Assembly: GCF_001434315.1 (NCBI RefSeq) | Contig: NZ_AZFE01000031.1 | Span: 83,851-147,850, forward strand | Source: Paucilactobacillus oligofermentans DSM 15707 = LMG 22743 | GTDB lineage: Bacteria > Bacillota > Bacilli > Lactobacillales > Lactobacillaceae | Direction: 5' to 3' | Length of the DNA stretch: 64,000 nt | Part shown: positions 19,891 to 27,926 of the stretch, piece after piece | Layout of the letters: each line of letters starts with the position of its first letter | How positions within the stretch are numbered: position 1 is the first letter of the stretch | Notes under the pieces: generated by a model | The model's input: only the letters and a program-made list of their open reading frames with translations | Told to the model about the DNA's origin: nothing | Database searches by the model: none | Made by a program: the position numbers and the translations under genes

Positions 19891-20643
19891 TTATTCTACT
19901 TTAAATCCTTGCCGCTTAATCATCTTAAAAATGTTATCACGTTTAGGATTCCCATGACCCGCAAAGCGAGCAATCATATCACTAAATTTTTCCTGACGCG
20001 GTGAACCAGTGCGAGTATTGTAATATTCAAACACTCGTTGATCATAAGCTACCATTTGTTCGTCATAATCGGCTGCAGCTTGATATTTATCAGTCATTTT
20101 AATCAGTGGTTGCCGTAATCGTGGCTTAAGTTCTGGCACTTCTAGAGCTTCGCCAATAACAACCCCCATCACTGGAAAAGTGTATTGAGGTAATTCAAGC
20201 GCCGCAATCATCTCTTCCGTGTTATCTAAAAATGAAGTCATCATCAACGACCCCAGGCCTTCGCTTTCAGCTGCCAAGGCAAAAGTTTGCGCTGCCAAAG
20301 TAGCATCATAAAAGCCTGCTAAAAAGCGATCAAAGTTAGTTAAGTATTTAATACTCTCACCAGCTTTTAGCGCTAAATCAACATTGCGCTTTTGATCAGC
20401 AATAAAAACCACTAGCTCTTCACCAGCGTTAAAATCATGATTCCCTAATTGAGTCATTTTAGCCAACTGGTTGCGATCTTTAATTCTAATTACTGAGTAT
20501 GATTGCATAAATTGCGAATTAGCGGTGTGTTGCGACAATGCCAATAAATTATCAACACGTTCATCATCAATTGGTTGTTCTTTAAAATCACGGATTGACC
20601 GATGATTTAAAATCAAGGATTCAGTTTCATTGTTTGTTATCAT
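19891..20643 (-). CDS. FMN-dependent nitroreductase, NfsA/FRP family
   Basis: The 250-residue protein belongs to the NfsA-like group of NAD(P)H:FMN oxidoreductases. The N-terminal NHRSIRDFKEQPI is the FMN-binding signature, followed by the helix QHTANSQFMQSY and GSLMMTSF in the middle. The C-terminal NPKRDNIFKMIKRQGF is typical of the family. Substrates may be quinones, flavins or nitro-compounds; the natural one is unknown. The ATG at 20643 follows GGAG by 8 nt. The gene stands alone. Confidence 0.88.
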   Translation of the reverse strand: MITNNETESLILNHRSIRDFKEQPIDDERVDNLLALSQHTANSQFMQSYSVIRIKDRNQLAKMTQLGNHDFNAGEELVVFIADQKRNVDLALKAGESIKYLTNFDRFLAGFYDATLAAQTFALAAESEGLGSLMMTSFLDNTEEMIAALELPQYTFPVMGVVIGEALEVPELKPRLRQPLIKMTDKYQAAADYDEQMVAYDQRVFEYYNTRTGSPRQEKFSDMIARFAGHGNPKRDNIFKMIKRQGFKVE

Positions 20644-20717
20644 TTCTCTCACTCCATTTTAAAATAGCTATTTTATGTAAAAATCGTAATAAGTATAGCA
20701 CAAGATTTTAACGATAG

Positions 20718-20743
20718 AAAAAAACTCACTAGTTAAAGTGAGC
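20718..20743 (-). terminator. Terminator with no intact gene directly upstream
   Basis: On the minus strand GCTCACT, an 8-nt loop region and AGTGAG are followed by seven T. It lies about 290 nt after the lacM stop, so it could end the lacLM transcript or a lost gene. Confidence 0.75.
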
Positions 20744-20940
20744 TTTGAAAGTTGAAGGCGATTAATTCACAAGGTTTACTTATGAATTTATATTGTCCAC
20801 ATAACTTATTTCCCAATATCAAGCTAAAACGGAATATATCTGTTGTTCAAATGGTCCCTCAAAAGATGTTTGTTTCTATATGCCTTAATAATAGGGCATT
20901 TCCGCCGATTTGTAAATCAATTATCGATAAAAAGTGTAAA
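20733..20940 (-). pseudogene. Possible remnant of a decayed coding sequence
   Basis: In one minus-strand frame about 65 codons read through with only two TGA stops. The last 50 codons or so are open and protein-like (segments such as LILGNKLCGQY and SKPCELIAFNF). The frame ends in a TAA inside the loop of the terminator at 20718-20743, as expected if a real gene once ended there. I do not recognise the family; a transposase fragment is possible. It could equally be a lacLM 3' untranslated region. The rest of 20944-21030 is AT-rich without visible features. Confidence 0.25.
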
Positions 20941-21030
20941 TAAATATCTTTTTTTTAATAAATTAATTATAAAATAGAAAAATCTTAATATTTAGTTTAA
21001 CATATTTTTGTGAATAACTTAAAAATACTG

Positions 21031-21990
21031 TCATTTTGGACTTATCATTACCGACACATAATGGTCAACATCACTGGCAATATGATAAGGTTCTTCAACA
21101 CCTGCTCCCCAGCTATCAATGCCTCCAACTCCTCTTACTGCTCCCAAAATAGAAAGTACTGTGCGTCGTGGTACTGGTAACTCTTCGCAATGAGTCGCGT
21201 TTTCCAATTCTTCTGCTGTATAGGGTAAGCAACTAAAAGCAAACTTATCACTATTTTTTTCAACATATAAGCTAAATTCTTGTTTATCGTGATCGGCATT
21301 ATTCAACGTTTGCTTTCGAGTAATCATTAAATCGCTAGTTTCCATATGCACCCCACAGTCCTGTGGAACCAAGTAAGAAGTTACTGGCATTCCATTAACC
21401 CGATAATGACCAGTAGTTGCCCCAACCATTCGATCTGGATAGGTTTCACCTGATAAGCCAGTATATTCAAATGCTACTGCTGGCGTTGGTATCACCAATT
21501 TTATCCCAAAGGCTGGTAATTCAGGTAATCCTGGCTGACCATGGTACTCTGATGAAAGTAATAATCGACCACTGCTATCAACTTGGTAGGTAATATCTAC
21601 TTTGGTTTGTGGTACTGTATTGGTTAAATAAGTGAAACAAATTTTCACCGTTTTTGCCATTTCATGATTAGAATACTGATTATTAATTGGCGCAATGGGT
21701 AGCTCAATCATTTTCCCATCAATCTCGATTGCAATCTCATCGCATACACTAAACTGATCTGCCCCAAGCCACATTGCAGATTTTTCAGAAAAGTGATTAC
21801 CACGATCATTATCAGTCGTAGCTCGCCAAAGTAATGGTTTAGGTACTCGATAAAGCCACTCTTTGCCATCAATTAATAATGATTCCAACCCACCCCGTTC
21901 ATAACTAAAAAGATATTTAGCATGATCACTCAAAACACCTAGCGTTGCATCTCCATAAATAACTTGAAGTTGATTACTTGTATTTTCCAT
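21031..21990 (-). CDS. lacM: Beta-galactosidase small subunit
   Basis: LacM equals the C-terminal domain (domain 5) of LacZ and is needed with LacL for lactose hydrolysis. Markers are LLWRATTDNDRGNHF, the galactose-pocket YTGLSGETYPDR, and a C-terminal GGIDSWG. At 319 residues the length is normal for lactobacilli. It overlaps lacL by 17 bp: GGAGG within the lacL end lies 12 nt before the ATG. This implies coupled synthesis of the two subunits. Confidence 0.95.
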   Translation of the reverse strand: MENTSNQLQVIYGDATLGVLSDHAKYLFSYERGGLESLLIDGKEWLYRVPKPLLWRATTDNDRGNHFSEKSAMWLGADQFSVCDEIAIEIDGKMIELPIAPINNQYSNHEMAKTVKICFTYLTNTVPQTKVDITYQVDSSGRLLLSSEYHGQPGLPELPAFGIKLVIPTPAVAFEYTGLSGETYPDRMVGATTGHYRVNGMPVTSYLVPQDCGVHMETSDLMITRKQTLNNADHDKQEFSLYVEKNSDKFAFSCLPYTAEELENATHCEELPVPRRTVLSILGAVRGVGGIDSWGAGVEEPYHIASDVDHYVSVMISPK

Positions 21991-23860
21991 AAAAATATTT
22001 AACCTCCTGTGATGCTGGTTTTAACTGACGATCCGCAAACAGTAAGCCATCCCCAGAAAATTCATAATCAGAGTGACGATCATCAAAATCACCACCATAT
22101 CTCAACACCTTTTTCCCAGTTACTTCGTCAGAAACTAATAAGGCCTGATCAACGAAATCCCAAATAAAGCCACCTTGATAACTGTCATATTTATTAATTA
22201 AATCATCATAACTCTTCATTCCACCAACCGAATTGCCCATACTATGCATGTATTCACAATTTAAATATGGTTTATCTGGATTAGATTCTAAATATTCAGC
22301 AATCTCTGCCGGATATGCATACATCCGACTTTCAACATCTGATACCTGATCGCGATATTTGGGATCCCGGAAGACACCTTCATAATGAGTCAATCGGTAT
22401 GGATCCATTGTTTTATAATATTGGTTCATTTTAGCAATATTTTCACCCGCAAATGACTCATTGCCTAATGACCAAAATATGATTGAGGGATGATTTTTTA
22501 ATAGTTCATAATTATTTTTAGCACGTGCTAGAACTGCTTCTTGCCATTCTTTCACCGAACCAGGAACATTATATGACGGTTCAACTGATCCCATTTTTTG
22601 CCAAGAGCCATGTGTTTCCAAATTATTTTCAGCCATCACATAAGTCCCATGTTCATCACACAAGTAATACCATAAATCCTGATCTGGATAGTGACAAGTT
22701 CTGACGGCATTAATATTTAATTCATCAAACGTTTTTAAATCATCACGCATGTCGGCTTCATTAATACAACGACCGGTTTCGCAATTCCACTCGTGTCGAT
22801 TAACACCTGAAATAATTAACCGTTGACCATTTAATAAAATAACATTGTTTTTAATTTCAATTTTTCGAAATCCGAAACGATATGGAACTACTTCAATAAG
22901 ATCCCCATTTTCATCAATAACTTCAGCTTGAAAGTTATATAACGTTGGCTGTTGGTTACTCCATAACTGAACATTATCAATCTGCAAATGATCAATATTA
23001 ATTAGTTTCTCTGAAGCTACGGTACATTCTAATAATTTAATTTTTGAACTATCAAAAACCGTAATTCGAACCTTAGTTTTTTCTAACTGGTCACCAGCTA
23101 GTTTAAGTTTAACTGCTAAGTTTCCTTGTTTAAAATCATCCGTAACCGTGGGCACTAAACTAAGGTCAGCTACGTGTGTGTTAGGCTCTGCAAGTAATGT
23201 GACATCCCTAAAAATGCCAAAGAACCTAAAGAAGTCCTGATCCTCAAGATATGATGCGCTACTATACTTGAAAACTTCAACCGCAACTACATTTCCAGTT
23301 CCATGAACCCATTTCGTAATATCAAATTCAGATGGCGTAAAGCTATCCTCTGCATAGCCGATGAAGTGCCCATTTATCCACACATACATGGCAGTTTGAA
23401 CCCCATCAAACCGTAATTTAATTCGTTTGCCTTGTAGACTATCATCAAGATCAAATTGTTTTCGATACTGACCCACACAATTTAGCTCGCTGGTTGAAAA
23501 TAAACTCGAACTATTTTTTTCATATGAATCAGTTCCAACTGGGCGGCGATACTCTTTCCCCTCCCATGGATACAGCGTATTAATATACTTAATTTGTTCA
23601 TACCCTGCTAGTTCAATATGTTGTGGTACTTGAATCGTGTCCATTTTATCTGCATCAAACTGTAATGAAAAAAAATCTTTTAATCTGACTTGTGGCGTTT
23701 GAGCAAAATTAAATAACCAGTTTCCATTTAAATTTTGGGTAAAACTACTTTTTTGTTCAATTTCATCAATCGTTTTATAGTATTGATGATCACTATGGGC
23801 TGGTTCATTACCAATACTAAATACCGCTGGATCATCCAACCAATCTATTAAAGGATTCAT
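21974..23860 (-). CDS. lacL: Beta-galactosidase large subunit (GH2)
   Basis: LacL carries the sugar-binding, immunoglobulin-like and TIM-barrel domains of GH2 beta-galactosidase. The acid/base is Glu468 (SLGNESFAGEN) and the nucleophile Glu536 (LNCEYMHSMGN). The 628-residue length and the C-terminal GLLFADRQLKPA are typical of the heterodimeric LacLM enzyme of lactobacilli and leuconostocs. The ATG at 23860 follows AAGGAG by 6 nt. A CcpA cre site lies 50-63 nt upstream, so glucose repression is likely. No lactose permease or lac regulator is adjacent. Confidence 0.96.
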   Translation of the reverse strand: MNPLIDWLDDPAVFSIGNEPAHSDHQYYKTIDEIEQKSSFTQNLNGNWLFNFAQTPQVRLKDFFSLQFDADKMDTIQVPQHIELAGYEQIKYINTLYPWEGKEYRRPVGTDSYEKNSSSLFSTSELNCVGQYRKQFDLDDSLQGKRIKLRFDGVQTAMYVWINGHFIGYAEDSFTPSEFDITKWVHGTGNVVAVEVFKYSSASYLEDQDFFRFFGIFRDVTLLAEPNTHVADLSLVPTVTDDFKQGNLAVKLKLAGDQLEKTKVRITVFDSSKIKLLECTVASEKLINIDHLQIDNVQLWSNQQPTLYNFQAEVIDENGDLIEVVPYRFGFRKIEIKNNVILLNGQRLIISGVNRHEWNCETGRCINEADMRDDLKTFDELNINAVRTCHYPDQDLWYYLCDEHGTYVMAENNLETHGSWQKMGSVEPSYNVPGSVKEWQEAVLARAKNNYELLKNHPSIIFWSLGNESFAGENIAKMNQYYKTMDPYRLTHYEGVFRDPKYRDQVSDVESRMYAYPAEIAEYLESNPDKPYLNCEYMHSMGNSVGGMKSYDDLINKYDSYQGGFIWDFVDQALLVSDEVTGKKVLRYGGDFDDRHSDYEFSGDGLLFADRQLKPASQEVKYFYGKYK

Positions 23861-23909
23861 ATTATTCTCCTTATCAATTTATTTAATAACAATCACATCA
23901 AACATTCCG

Positions 23910-23923
23910 TTAAAGCGCTTTCA
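23910..23923 (-). promoter_or_regulatory. Catabolite-responsive element (cre) for CcpA upstream of lacL
   Basis: TGAAAGCGCTTTAA on the minus strand matches the cre consensus TGWAANCGNTNWCA at all but one position. It is 50 nt upstream of the lacL ATG. Confidence 0.7.
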
Positions 23924-23983
23924 AAAATTATGAATGCTATCAGCAAAAAAATCATAATATGACATACAATTCGTAATATCATA

Positions 23984-23997
23984 TATGCTTCAGCATA
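23984..23997. repeat. Short perfect inverted repeat upstream of lacL
   Basis: TATGCT, a 2-nt spacer and AGCATA form a palindrome between lacL and the divergent immunity-like gene. A local operator is possible, but no regulator gene is adjacent. Confidence 0.35.
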
Positions 23998-24039
23998 AAT
24001 CTTTTAAACCACCTTTGTCTAGTTACTTTTTGGTTTATA

Positions 24040-24068
24040 TTAATTGTAACCAATTTTCATGCTATACT
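24040..24068 (+). promoter_or_regulatory. Promoter of the immunity-like gene
   Basis: A -10 TATACT (24063-24068) lies 17 nt after a weak -35 TTAATT (24040-24045), about 45 nt before the ATG. Confidence 0.5.
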
Positions 24069-24112
24069 CACAAAAGATACCTCATTTCAGCTAAGTTAAG
24101 GAGTAGATTACT

Positions 24113-24409
24113 ATGCGAAAATTAAATTGGTTTTCTGGTGGAACCGAACGCAGCGACCAAGCGGAAACTATTATCCATGATTTATTAAACCAGCTACCAT
24201 CAGAATTAAGGACAGCTCCACTACAAAAAGTGTTAACAAGTTATCTTAAAGAATTAGAGCGCAAGGATACTTCTGTCCCACTAATTTTAAGCCGTATGAA
24301 TTTAGATATTGCCAAAACCATCAGGAACAATAAGATAAATTTAACAGAATTTCAATCTCAAAAATTAAAAGAATTAACTAACTTATCCAGTATTAGATAT
24401 GGTTATTAA
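24113..24409 (+). CDS. Enterocin A immunity-like protein (class IIa bacteriocin immunity family)
   Basis: The 98-residue protein is predicted to be a soluble helical bundle, with a basic N-terminal WFSGGTERSDQAETII segment and then helices separated by polar turns (LLNQLPSEL, LQKVLTSYLKELER, VPLILSRMNLDI). Size, hydrophobic pattern and the WFxGG(x)xRxxQA start resemble the EntA/PedB immunity fold, which protects cells from pediocin-like bacteriocins acting on the mannose PTS. AAGGAG precedes the ATG by 9 nt. No bacteriocin precursor, transporter or inducer gene is nearby, so it would be an orphan immunity gene. A false family match is possible. Confidence 0.6.
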   Translation: MRKLNWFSGGTERSDQAETIIHDLLNQLPSELRTAPLQKVLTSYLKELERKDTSVPLILSRMNLDIAKTIRNNKINLTEFQSQKLKELTNLSSIRYGY

Positions 24410-24425
24410 ACACAAATTGATAACC

Positions 24426-24457
24426 AAAAAGGGTTCAGCTTAAGCTGAACCCTTTTT
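24426..24457. terminator. Bidirectional terminator between convergent genes
   Basis: AAAAAGGGTTCAGCTTAAGC is the start of a perfect palindrome spanning the region, with A and T runs at either end. It lies between the immunity-like gene (plus) and the membrane protein gene (minus) and can serve both. Confidence 0.92.
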
Positions 24458-24486
24458 AATAACAATTTGTATACGTCTGATAATGA

Positions 24487-24978
24487 TTAATGTAAATTCA
24501 AATCTGTTTTATCAGTATCATATGCTAATGCTTCGTCAATAGCATCTTTAATCGTGTTCATTTTTGTTTTTTCAAAGAATGGTGCATCGACTGCATATTC
24601 AGAACCTGCTGATACAATAACTAGTACTGTTTTAATTCCAGCACAAAATACTGCAATTCCTATTACCATCAGAATAAGTGCAATCAAAAAATTGGCTTTC
24701 ATCACAAAAAAACCAATAATAAGTATAACTAGTCCGAAAAACATTGCTTTTACATCATAACTTGATGATAAGTTTGCTTCCTGTAAGTTTTTCAAAGGAA
24801 AAGTTCGATTCTTTTGACCAGCTGGTATTACACCTAAGATTGTATTTTTTGTTTCTACTTTGACAAATCGTGAGTCAACTTTAATTGATCCCTTAACCCA
24901 AAAAAAGATTGTTGATAATGCGAAAATAACTTTCTGTGTTTGTCCTGCTATGGTACTCGTAATATCTGTTTTATCCAT
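24487..24978 (-). CDS. Membrane protein with PH-like flanks around a two-helix hairpin
   Basis: The 163-residue protein has beta-strand-like segments (IKVDSRFVKVETKN, FPLKNLQEANL), then two adjacent membrane helices (about 77-92 and 96-115), then VLVIVSAGSEYAVDAPFF and a final helix NTIKDAIDEAL. The order resembles a bacterial PH-like fold interrupted by a membrane hairpin. I do not recognise a named family and assign no function. AGGGGAG lies 8 nt before the ATG. The gene is alone and shares the terminator at 24426-24457. Confidence 0.65.
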   Translation of the reverse strand: MDKTDITSTIAGQTQKVIFALSTIFFWVKGSIKVDSRFVKVETKNTILGVIPAGQKNRTFPLKNLQEANLSSSYDVKAMFFGLVILIIGFFVMKANFLIALILMVIGIAVFCAGIKTVLVIVSAGSEYAVDAPFFEKTKMNTIKDAIDEALAYDTDKTDLNLH

Positions 24979-25283
24979 GATTAAATCTCCCCTATATTAT
25001 ATATATCCATTATTGTCGTACCACATAACTCCATTAATACCAGTTACCTAAACTTCCATAAACATCCTCCCATTAAGATTTAATGCCATTTGGTATATGA
25101 CCGTAAACCCTTGTTGAATAATCTCGTGATTCTTAATTTATACTCACCTTTTCATTATAATAATCGCATTGGCCACAATACGGCCAAGAAGTAATAGTTC
25201 CATAATTTATTTAGTTTTTTTAATATCTTTAAAAATTACCTAAATTTATTTGCTATAAAAACAATGAATTAATTAGTGAACAC
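24979..25283. other. AT-rich intergenic stretch without recognised features
   Basis: About 305 bases separate the membrane protein gene from the rpsI terminator. A weak promoter-like TTATGT, 17 nt, TATATA may lie just upstream of the membrane protein gene on the minus strand. No ORF, repeat or RNA gene was recognised. Confidence 0.5.
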
Positions 25284-25318
25284 AAAAAAACACCTCGCAA
25301 TATAATTGCGAAGTGTTT
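25284..25318 (-). terminator. Terminator of rplM-rpsI
   Basis: AACACTTCGCAAT and ATTGCGAGGTGTT form a 13-bp stem (one G-T pair) with a 3-nt loop, followed by seven T on the minus strand. Confidence 0.9.
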
Positions 25319-25340
25319 GTAAACGTTGATATAAAGGATA

Positions 25341-25733
25341 TTAACGTTTTGAGAATTGTGATGCTTTACGAGCTTTCTTAAGACCTGGCTTCTTACGTTC
25401 TTTCATACGAGGGTCACGAGTTAAGAGACCAGCACGCTTCAAAGGACCGCGGAAATCAGGATCAACTGTAAGCAATGCACGAGCGATACCGTGACGAGTT
25501 GCACCAGCTTGACCTGAGAAACCACCACCATTAACGTTAACTAAAACGTCATAGTTTCCGTTTGTTTCAGTTGCGTTGAATGGTTGTAAAACAACTTCAC
25601 GCAAGTTTGCAAATGGAATGTAGTCCTCGATTGCTTTATCATTCATGATAATTTTTCCTGAGCCGGGTACTAAACGTACACGAGCAACAGAGTTTTTACG
25701 ACGGCCTGTGCCGCTATATTGTACTTGAGCCAA
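25341..25733 (-). CDS. rpsI: 30S ribosomal protein S9
   Basis: S9 binds the head of the 30S subunit, and its C-terminal tail reaches the P-site tRNA. The start [19 protein letters not shown] and the end [19 protein letters not shown] are diagnostic, with Lys-Arg at the very end as required for tRNA contact. It lies 13 bp after rplM, the usual L13-S9 pair. Confidence 0.98.
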   Translation of the reverse strand: MAQVQYSGTGRRKNSVARVRLVPGSGKIIMNDKAIEDYIPFANLREVVLQPFNATETNGNYDVLVNVNGGGFSGQAGATRHGIARALLTVDPDFRGPLKRAGLLTRDPRMKERKKPGLKKARKASQFSKR

Positions 25734-25746
25734 TGTTATGTCCTCC

Positions 25747-26190
25747 TTAAATTAAGTTTGTAATGTCTAGAACTTCAGGTTTTTGTGCTTCATGTTTGTG
25801 ATTTGCATCAGCGTAGACATGTAGCTTCATTCCCATTGCACGACCAAGCGTGTTATGTGGAAGCATACCTTTAACAGACAATTCAATTAATTTTTCAGGA
25901 GCGTTGGCGCGCAAGTTACCTGCAGATTGTGCCTTTAATCCACCAGGATAATTTGAATGACGATAATACATCTTATCGTTAGCCTTGTTACCTGTTAATT
26001 TAATGTTTGATGCGTTGATGACGATAACGTTGTCACCAGTATCCACGTTAGGTGTGAATGTTGGTTTGTTTTTACCGCGTAAAATTGATGCAACTACTGT
26101 TGACAAACGTCCCATTGGTACGTCTGTGGCGTCAACAATATACCATTTGCGTTCAATCTCGCCTGGCTTTGCTAAATATGTCGTTCTCAA
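25747..26190 (-). CDS. rplM: 50S ribosomal protein L13
   Basis: L13 is an early assembly protein of the 50S subunit. The conserved [32 protein letters not shown] and [10 protein letters not shown] stretches are clear. I set the start at a TTG at 26190, 8 nt after GGAGG, which gives the standard 147 residues; an upstream in-frame ATG at 26205 overlaps the ribosome binding site. A structured leader and a strong promoter precede it. Confidence 0.97.
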   Translation of the reverse strand: MRTTYLAKPGEIERKWYIVDATDVPMGRLSTVVASILRGKNKPTFTPNVDTGDNVIVINASNIKLTGNKANDKMYYRHSNYPGGLKAQSAGNLRANAPEKLIELSVKGMLPHNTLGRAMGMKLHVYADANHKHEAQKPEVLDITNLI

Positions 26191-26213
26191 TGTAATTTCC
26201 TCCATTGTCTTGT

Positions 26214-26262
26214 TTTCTTCGAGTTAGATTAAGTTTCCGGGGCTTATTCGGTTTCAAAGAAA
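26214..26262 (-). ncRNA. L13 ribosomal protein leader (candidate autoregulatory RNA)
   Basis: On the minus strand TTTCTTTGA and TCGAAGAAA close a stem (one G-T pair) around an inner CCG...CCGG region, about 30 nt before the rplM start. The location, size and sequence (ACCGAATAAGCCCCGG) fit the L13 leader described in low-GC Firmicutes, which is thought to mediate feedback by L13. Confidence 0.7.
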
Positions 26263-26273
26263 TACCATGTATA

Positions 26274-26302
26274 AGTGTACTAAACATTTGAGTTTCAGTC
26301 AA
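26274..26302 (-). promoter_or_regulatory. Promoter of rplM-rpsI
   Basis: On the minus strand TTGACT (26297-26302), a 17-nt spacer and TACACT (26274-26279) form a strong promoter just upstream of the L13 leader. Confidence 0.75.
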
Positions 26303-26357
26303 TGCTTTTTGTTAACTATCATCGATATCTGTCATTCAAATTCTTACCTTAAAAAAG

Positions 26358-27116
26358 CTACGAATCATAGTCTACATTAACTAAATATAGTCCACTTGCG
26401 GGTGCAGTCCCACGAGCTAAGTCCCGATTCTTCGCAAGGATCACCTTTTCAACCGCATCCACAGTTCGTTGTCCGCTCCCTACTTCTAGTAAAAAAGCGG
26501 TCATAATTCGAACTTGATTATATAAAAATCCATTACCAGTAAATTCCATAATGATTTCTTGATTAATTACATCTGCTTCAACTTTAACCGCATAAATCGT
26601 GCGAACATTACTTTTAGTTCCACTCCCAGAAGCTACAAAACTTGTAAAATCGTGTTCACCTACTAATGATTTAGCCGCTTCCTGCATGTTCGCTATATCC
26701 AAGCTATATTTACAATGTCCCGTATAGTTACGTTTAAATGGATCGACAAACTCACCTAAACTAACCCGATACCGATACGTTTTAAAATGGGCATTAAATC
26801 GTGCATGAAAATTTTCATCTACCATTTCAACTTCATTCACTAAAATATCTAGTGGCAAAATACTATTTAATGCTTTGCGCAATGACTCATTTGGAATTTG
26901 ATAAGGTAAATCAAAATGTGCGACCTGTCCTAATGCATGCACCCCAGAGTCAGTTCTACCTGACCCGTATACTGCTATCGGTGGTGTTGGCTTTTTGGCA
27001 ATCTTATTCACCGCATTGGTCAGTGCTAATTCAACTGTTCGTTGTTTTGGTTGTACCTGAAAACCGGCAAAATTAGTGCCATCATATGCAAATGTAATTT
27101 TATATCGATATGTCAT
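26358..27116 (-). CDS. truA: tRNA pseudouridine(38-40) synthase
   Basis: TruA converts uridines 38-40 of the tRNA anticodon arm to pseudouridine. The catalytic Asp lies in GSGRTDSGVHALGQ (about residue 55). Other markers are YDGTNFAGFQVQP at the N terminus and RYRVSLG. The 252-residue length is usual. It lies about 10 bp after ecfT and ends the ecfA1-ecfA2-ecfT-truA operon. Confidence 0.96.
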   Translation of the reverse strand: MTYRYKITFAYDGTNFAGFQVQPKQRTVELALTNAVNKIAKKPTPPIAVYGSGRTDSGVHALGQVAHFDLPYQIPNESLRKALNSILPLDILVNEVEMVDENFHARFNAHFKTYRYRVSLGEFVDPFKRNYTGHCKYSLDIANMQEAAKSLVGEHDFTSFVASGSGTKSNVRTIYAVKVEADVINQEIIMEFTGNGFLYNQVRIMTAFLLEVGSGQRTVDAVEKVILAKNRDLARGTAPASGLYLVNVDYDS

Positions 27117-27125
27117 TTATTCTTC

Positions 27126-27926
27126 TCACAATATTTTTAATAAAAATAATCCAGCTGTCACTGCGACCATACACATACATGCCAGTGTATCAGCATGTCG
27201 CCATTTCAAAATTCGAAACTTACTCCGATTATCACCGCCACGATAGCCACGTGATTCCATTGCTGTGGCTAAATCTTCGGCTCGATTAAAGGCACTTATA
27301 AATAACGGAATCAAAATCGGAACAATTGATTTCACCCGCTTTAATAGACTACCCGAACTAAAATTAACCCCACGAGCTCGTTGTGCATTCATAATCTTTT
27401 GTGTTTCATCCATTAGCGTTGGAATAAAACGTAAAGCGATTGATAGCATCAAGGCAATTTCATACACTGGCACCTTAATTTTTAAGAGTGGCTTCATCAA
27501 AGACTCCACTGCATCTGCAATTAATAATGGCGTTGTCGTTAAGGTCAACACAGTCGACATACAAATAATTAAGAAAAATCTTAAAAAGACGTATATACCA
27601 TTGATTAGTCCCCCTGATGTAATAGAGAAAATGCCCCAATGCCAATAAGTCGTTCCACCCGCACTAAAAATAATCTGTAGCAACACCGTCAAGATAATAA
27701 TGAAAATTAGCGGTCTAATCCCTTCCCAAAAGAACTTTAATGGTACTTTAGTGAGAATGATCGTTCCAAGCGTTGCAGCCCCTAAAAACGCATAAGATTG
27801 CCAATTAGTTGCAAAGAACACCAACACAATAAAATAAAGGCTCAAAATTAGCTTCGAACGAGGGTCGAGTCGATGAATGATTGAATCAATCGGCACGTAG
27901 CGACCGAAAATAACTTTAGTAAACAT
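27126..27926 (-). CDS. ecfT: ECF transporter transmembrane subunit EcfT
   Basis: EcfT is the shared membrane coupling component of group II energy-coupling factor transporters for vitamins and other micronutrients. It has about five to six membrane segments and the two coupling-helix motifs that bind the ATPases, AQRARG and ESRGYRGG. The N-terminal YVPIDSIIHRLDPRSKL is typical. It overlaps the ecfA2 stop by 1 nt. No substrate-binding S component lies in the window, so the module serves S proteins encoded elsewhere. Confidence 0.95.
   Translation of the reverse strand: MFTKVIFGRYVPIDSIIHRLDPRSKLILSLYFIVLVFFATNWQSYAFLGAATLGTIILTKVPLKFFWEGIRPLIFIIILTVLLQIIFSAGGTTYWHWGIFSITSGGLINGIYVFLRFFLIICMSTVLTLTTTPLLIADAVESLMKPLLKIKVPVYEIALMLSIALRFIPTLMDETQKIMNAQRARGVNFSSGSLLKRVKSIVPILIPLFISAFNRAEDLATAMESRGYRGGDNRSKFRILKWRHADTLACMCMVAVTAGLFLLKIL

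Noticed and set aside
20752..20943. Plus-strand ORF of 63 codons downstream of lacM
   Set aside because: No ribosome binding site, low-complexity composition and no recognisable family. The minus strand gives a more protein-like frame ending at a terminator.
25317..25330. cre-like sequence TGTAAACGTTGATA near the rpsI end
   Set aside because: It matches the cre consensus at most positions but lies between the rpsI stop and its terminator, where CcpA control is implausible.
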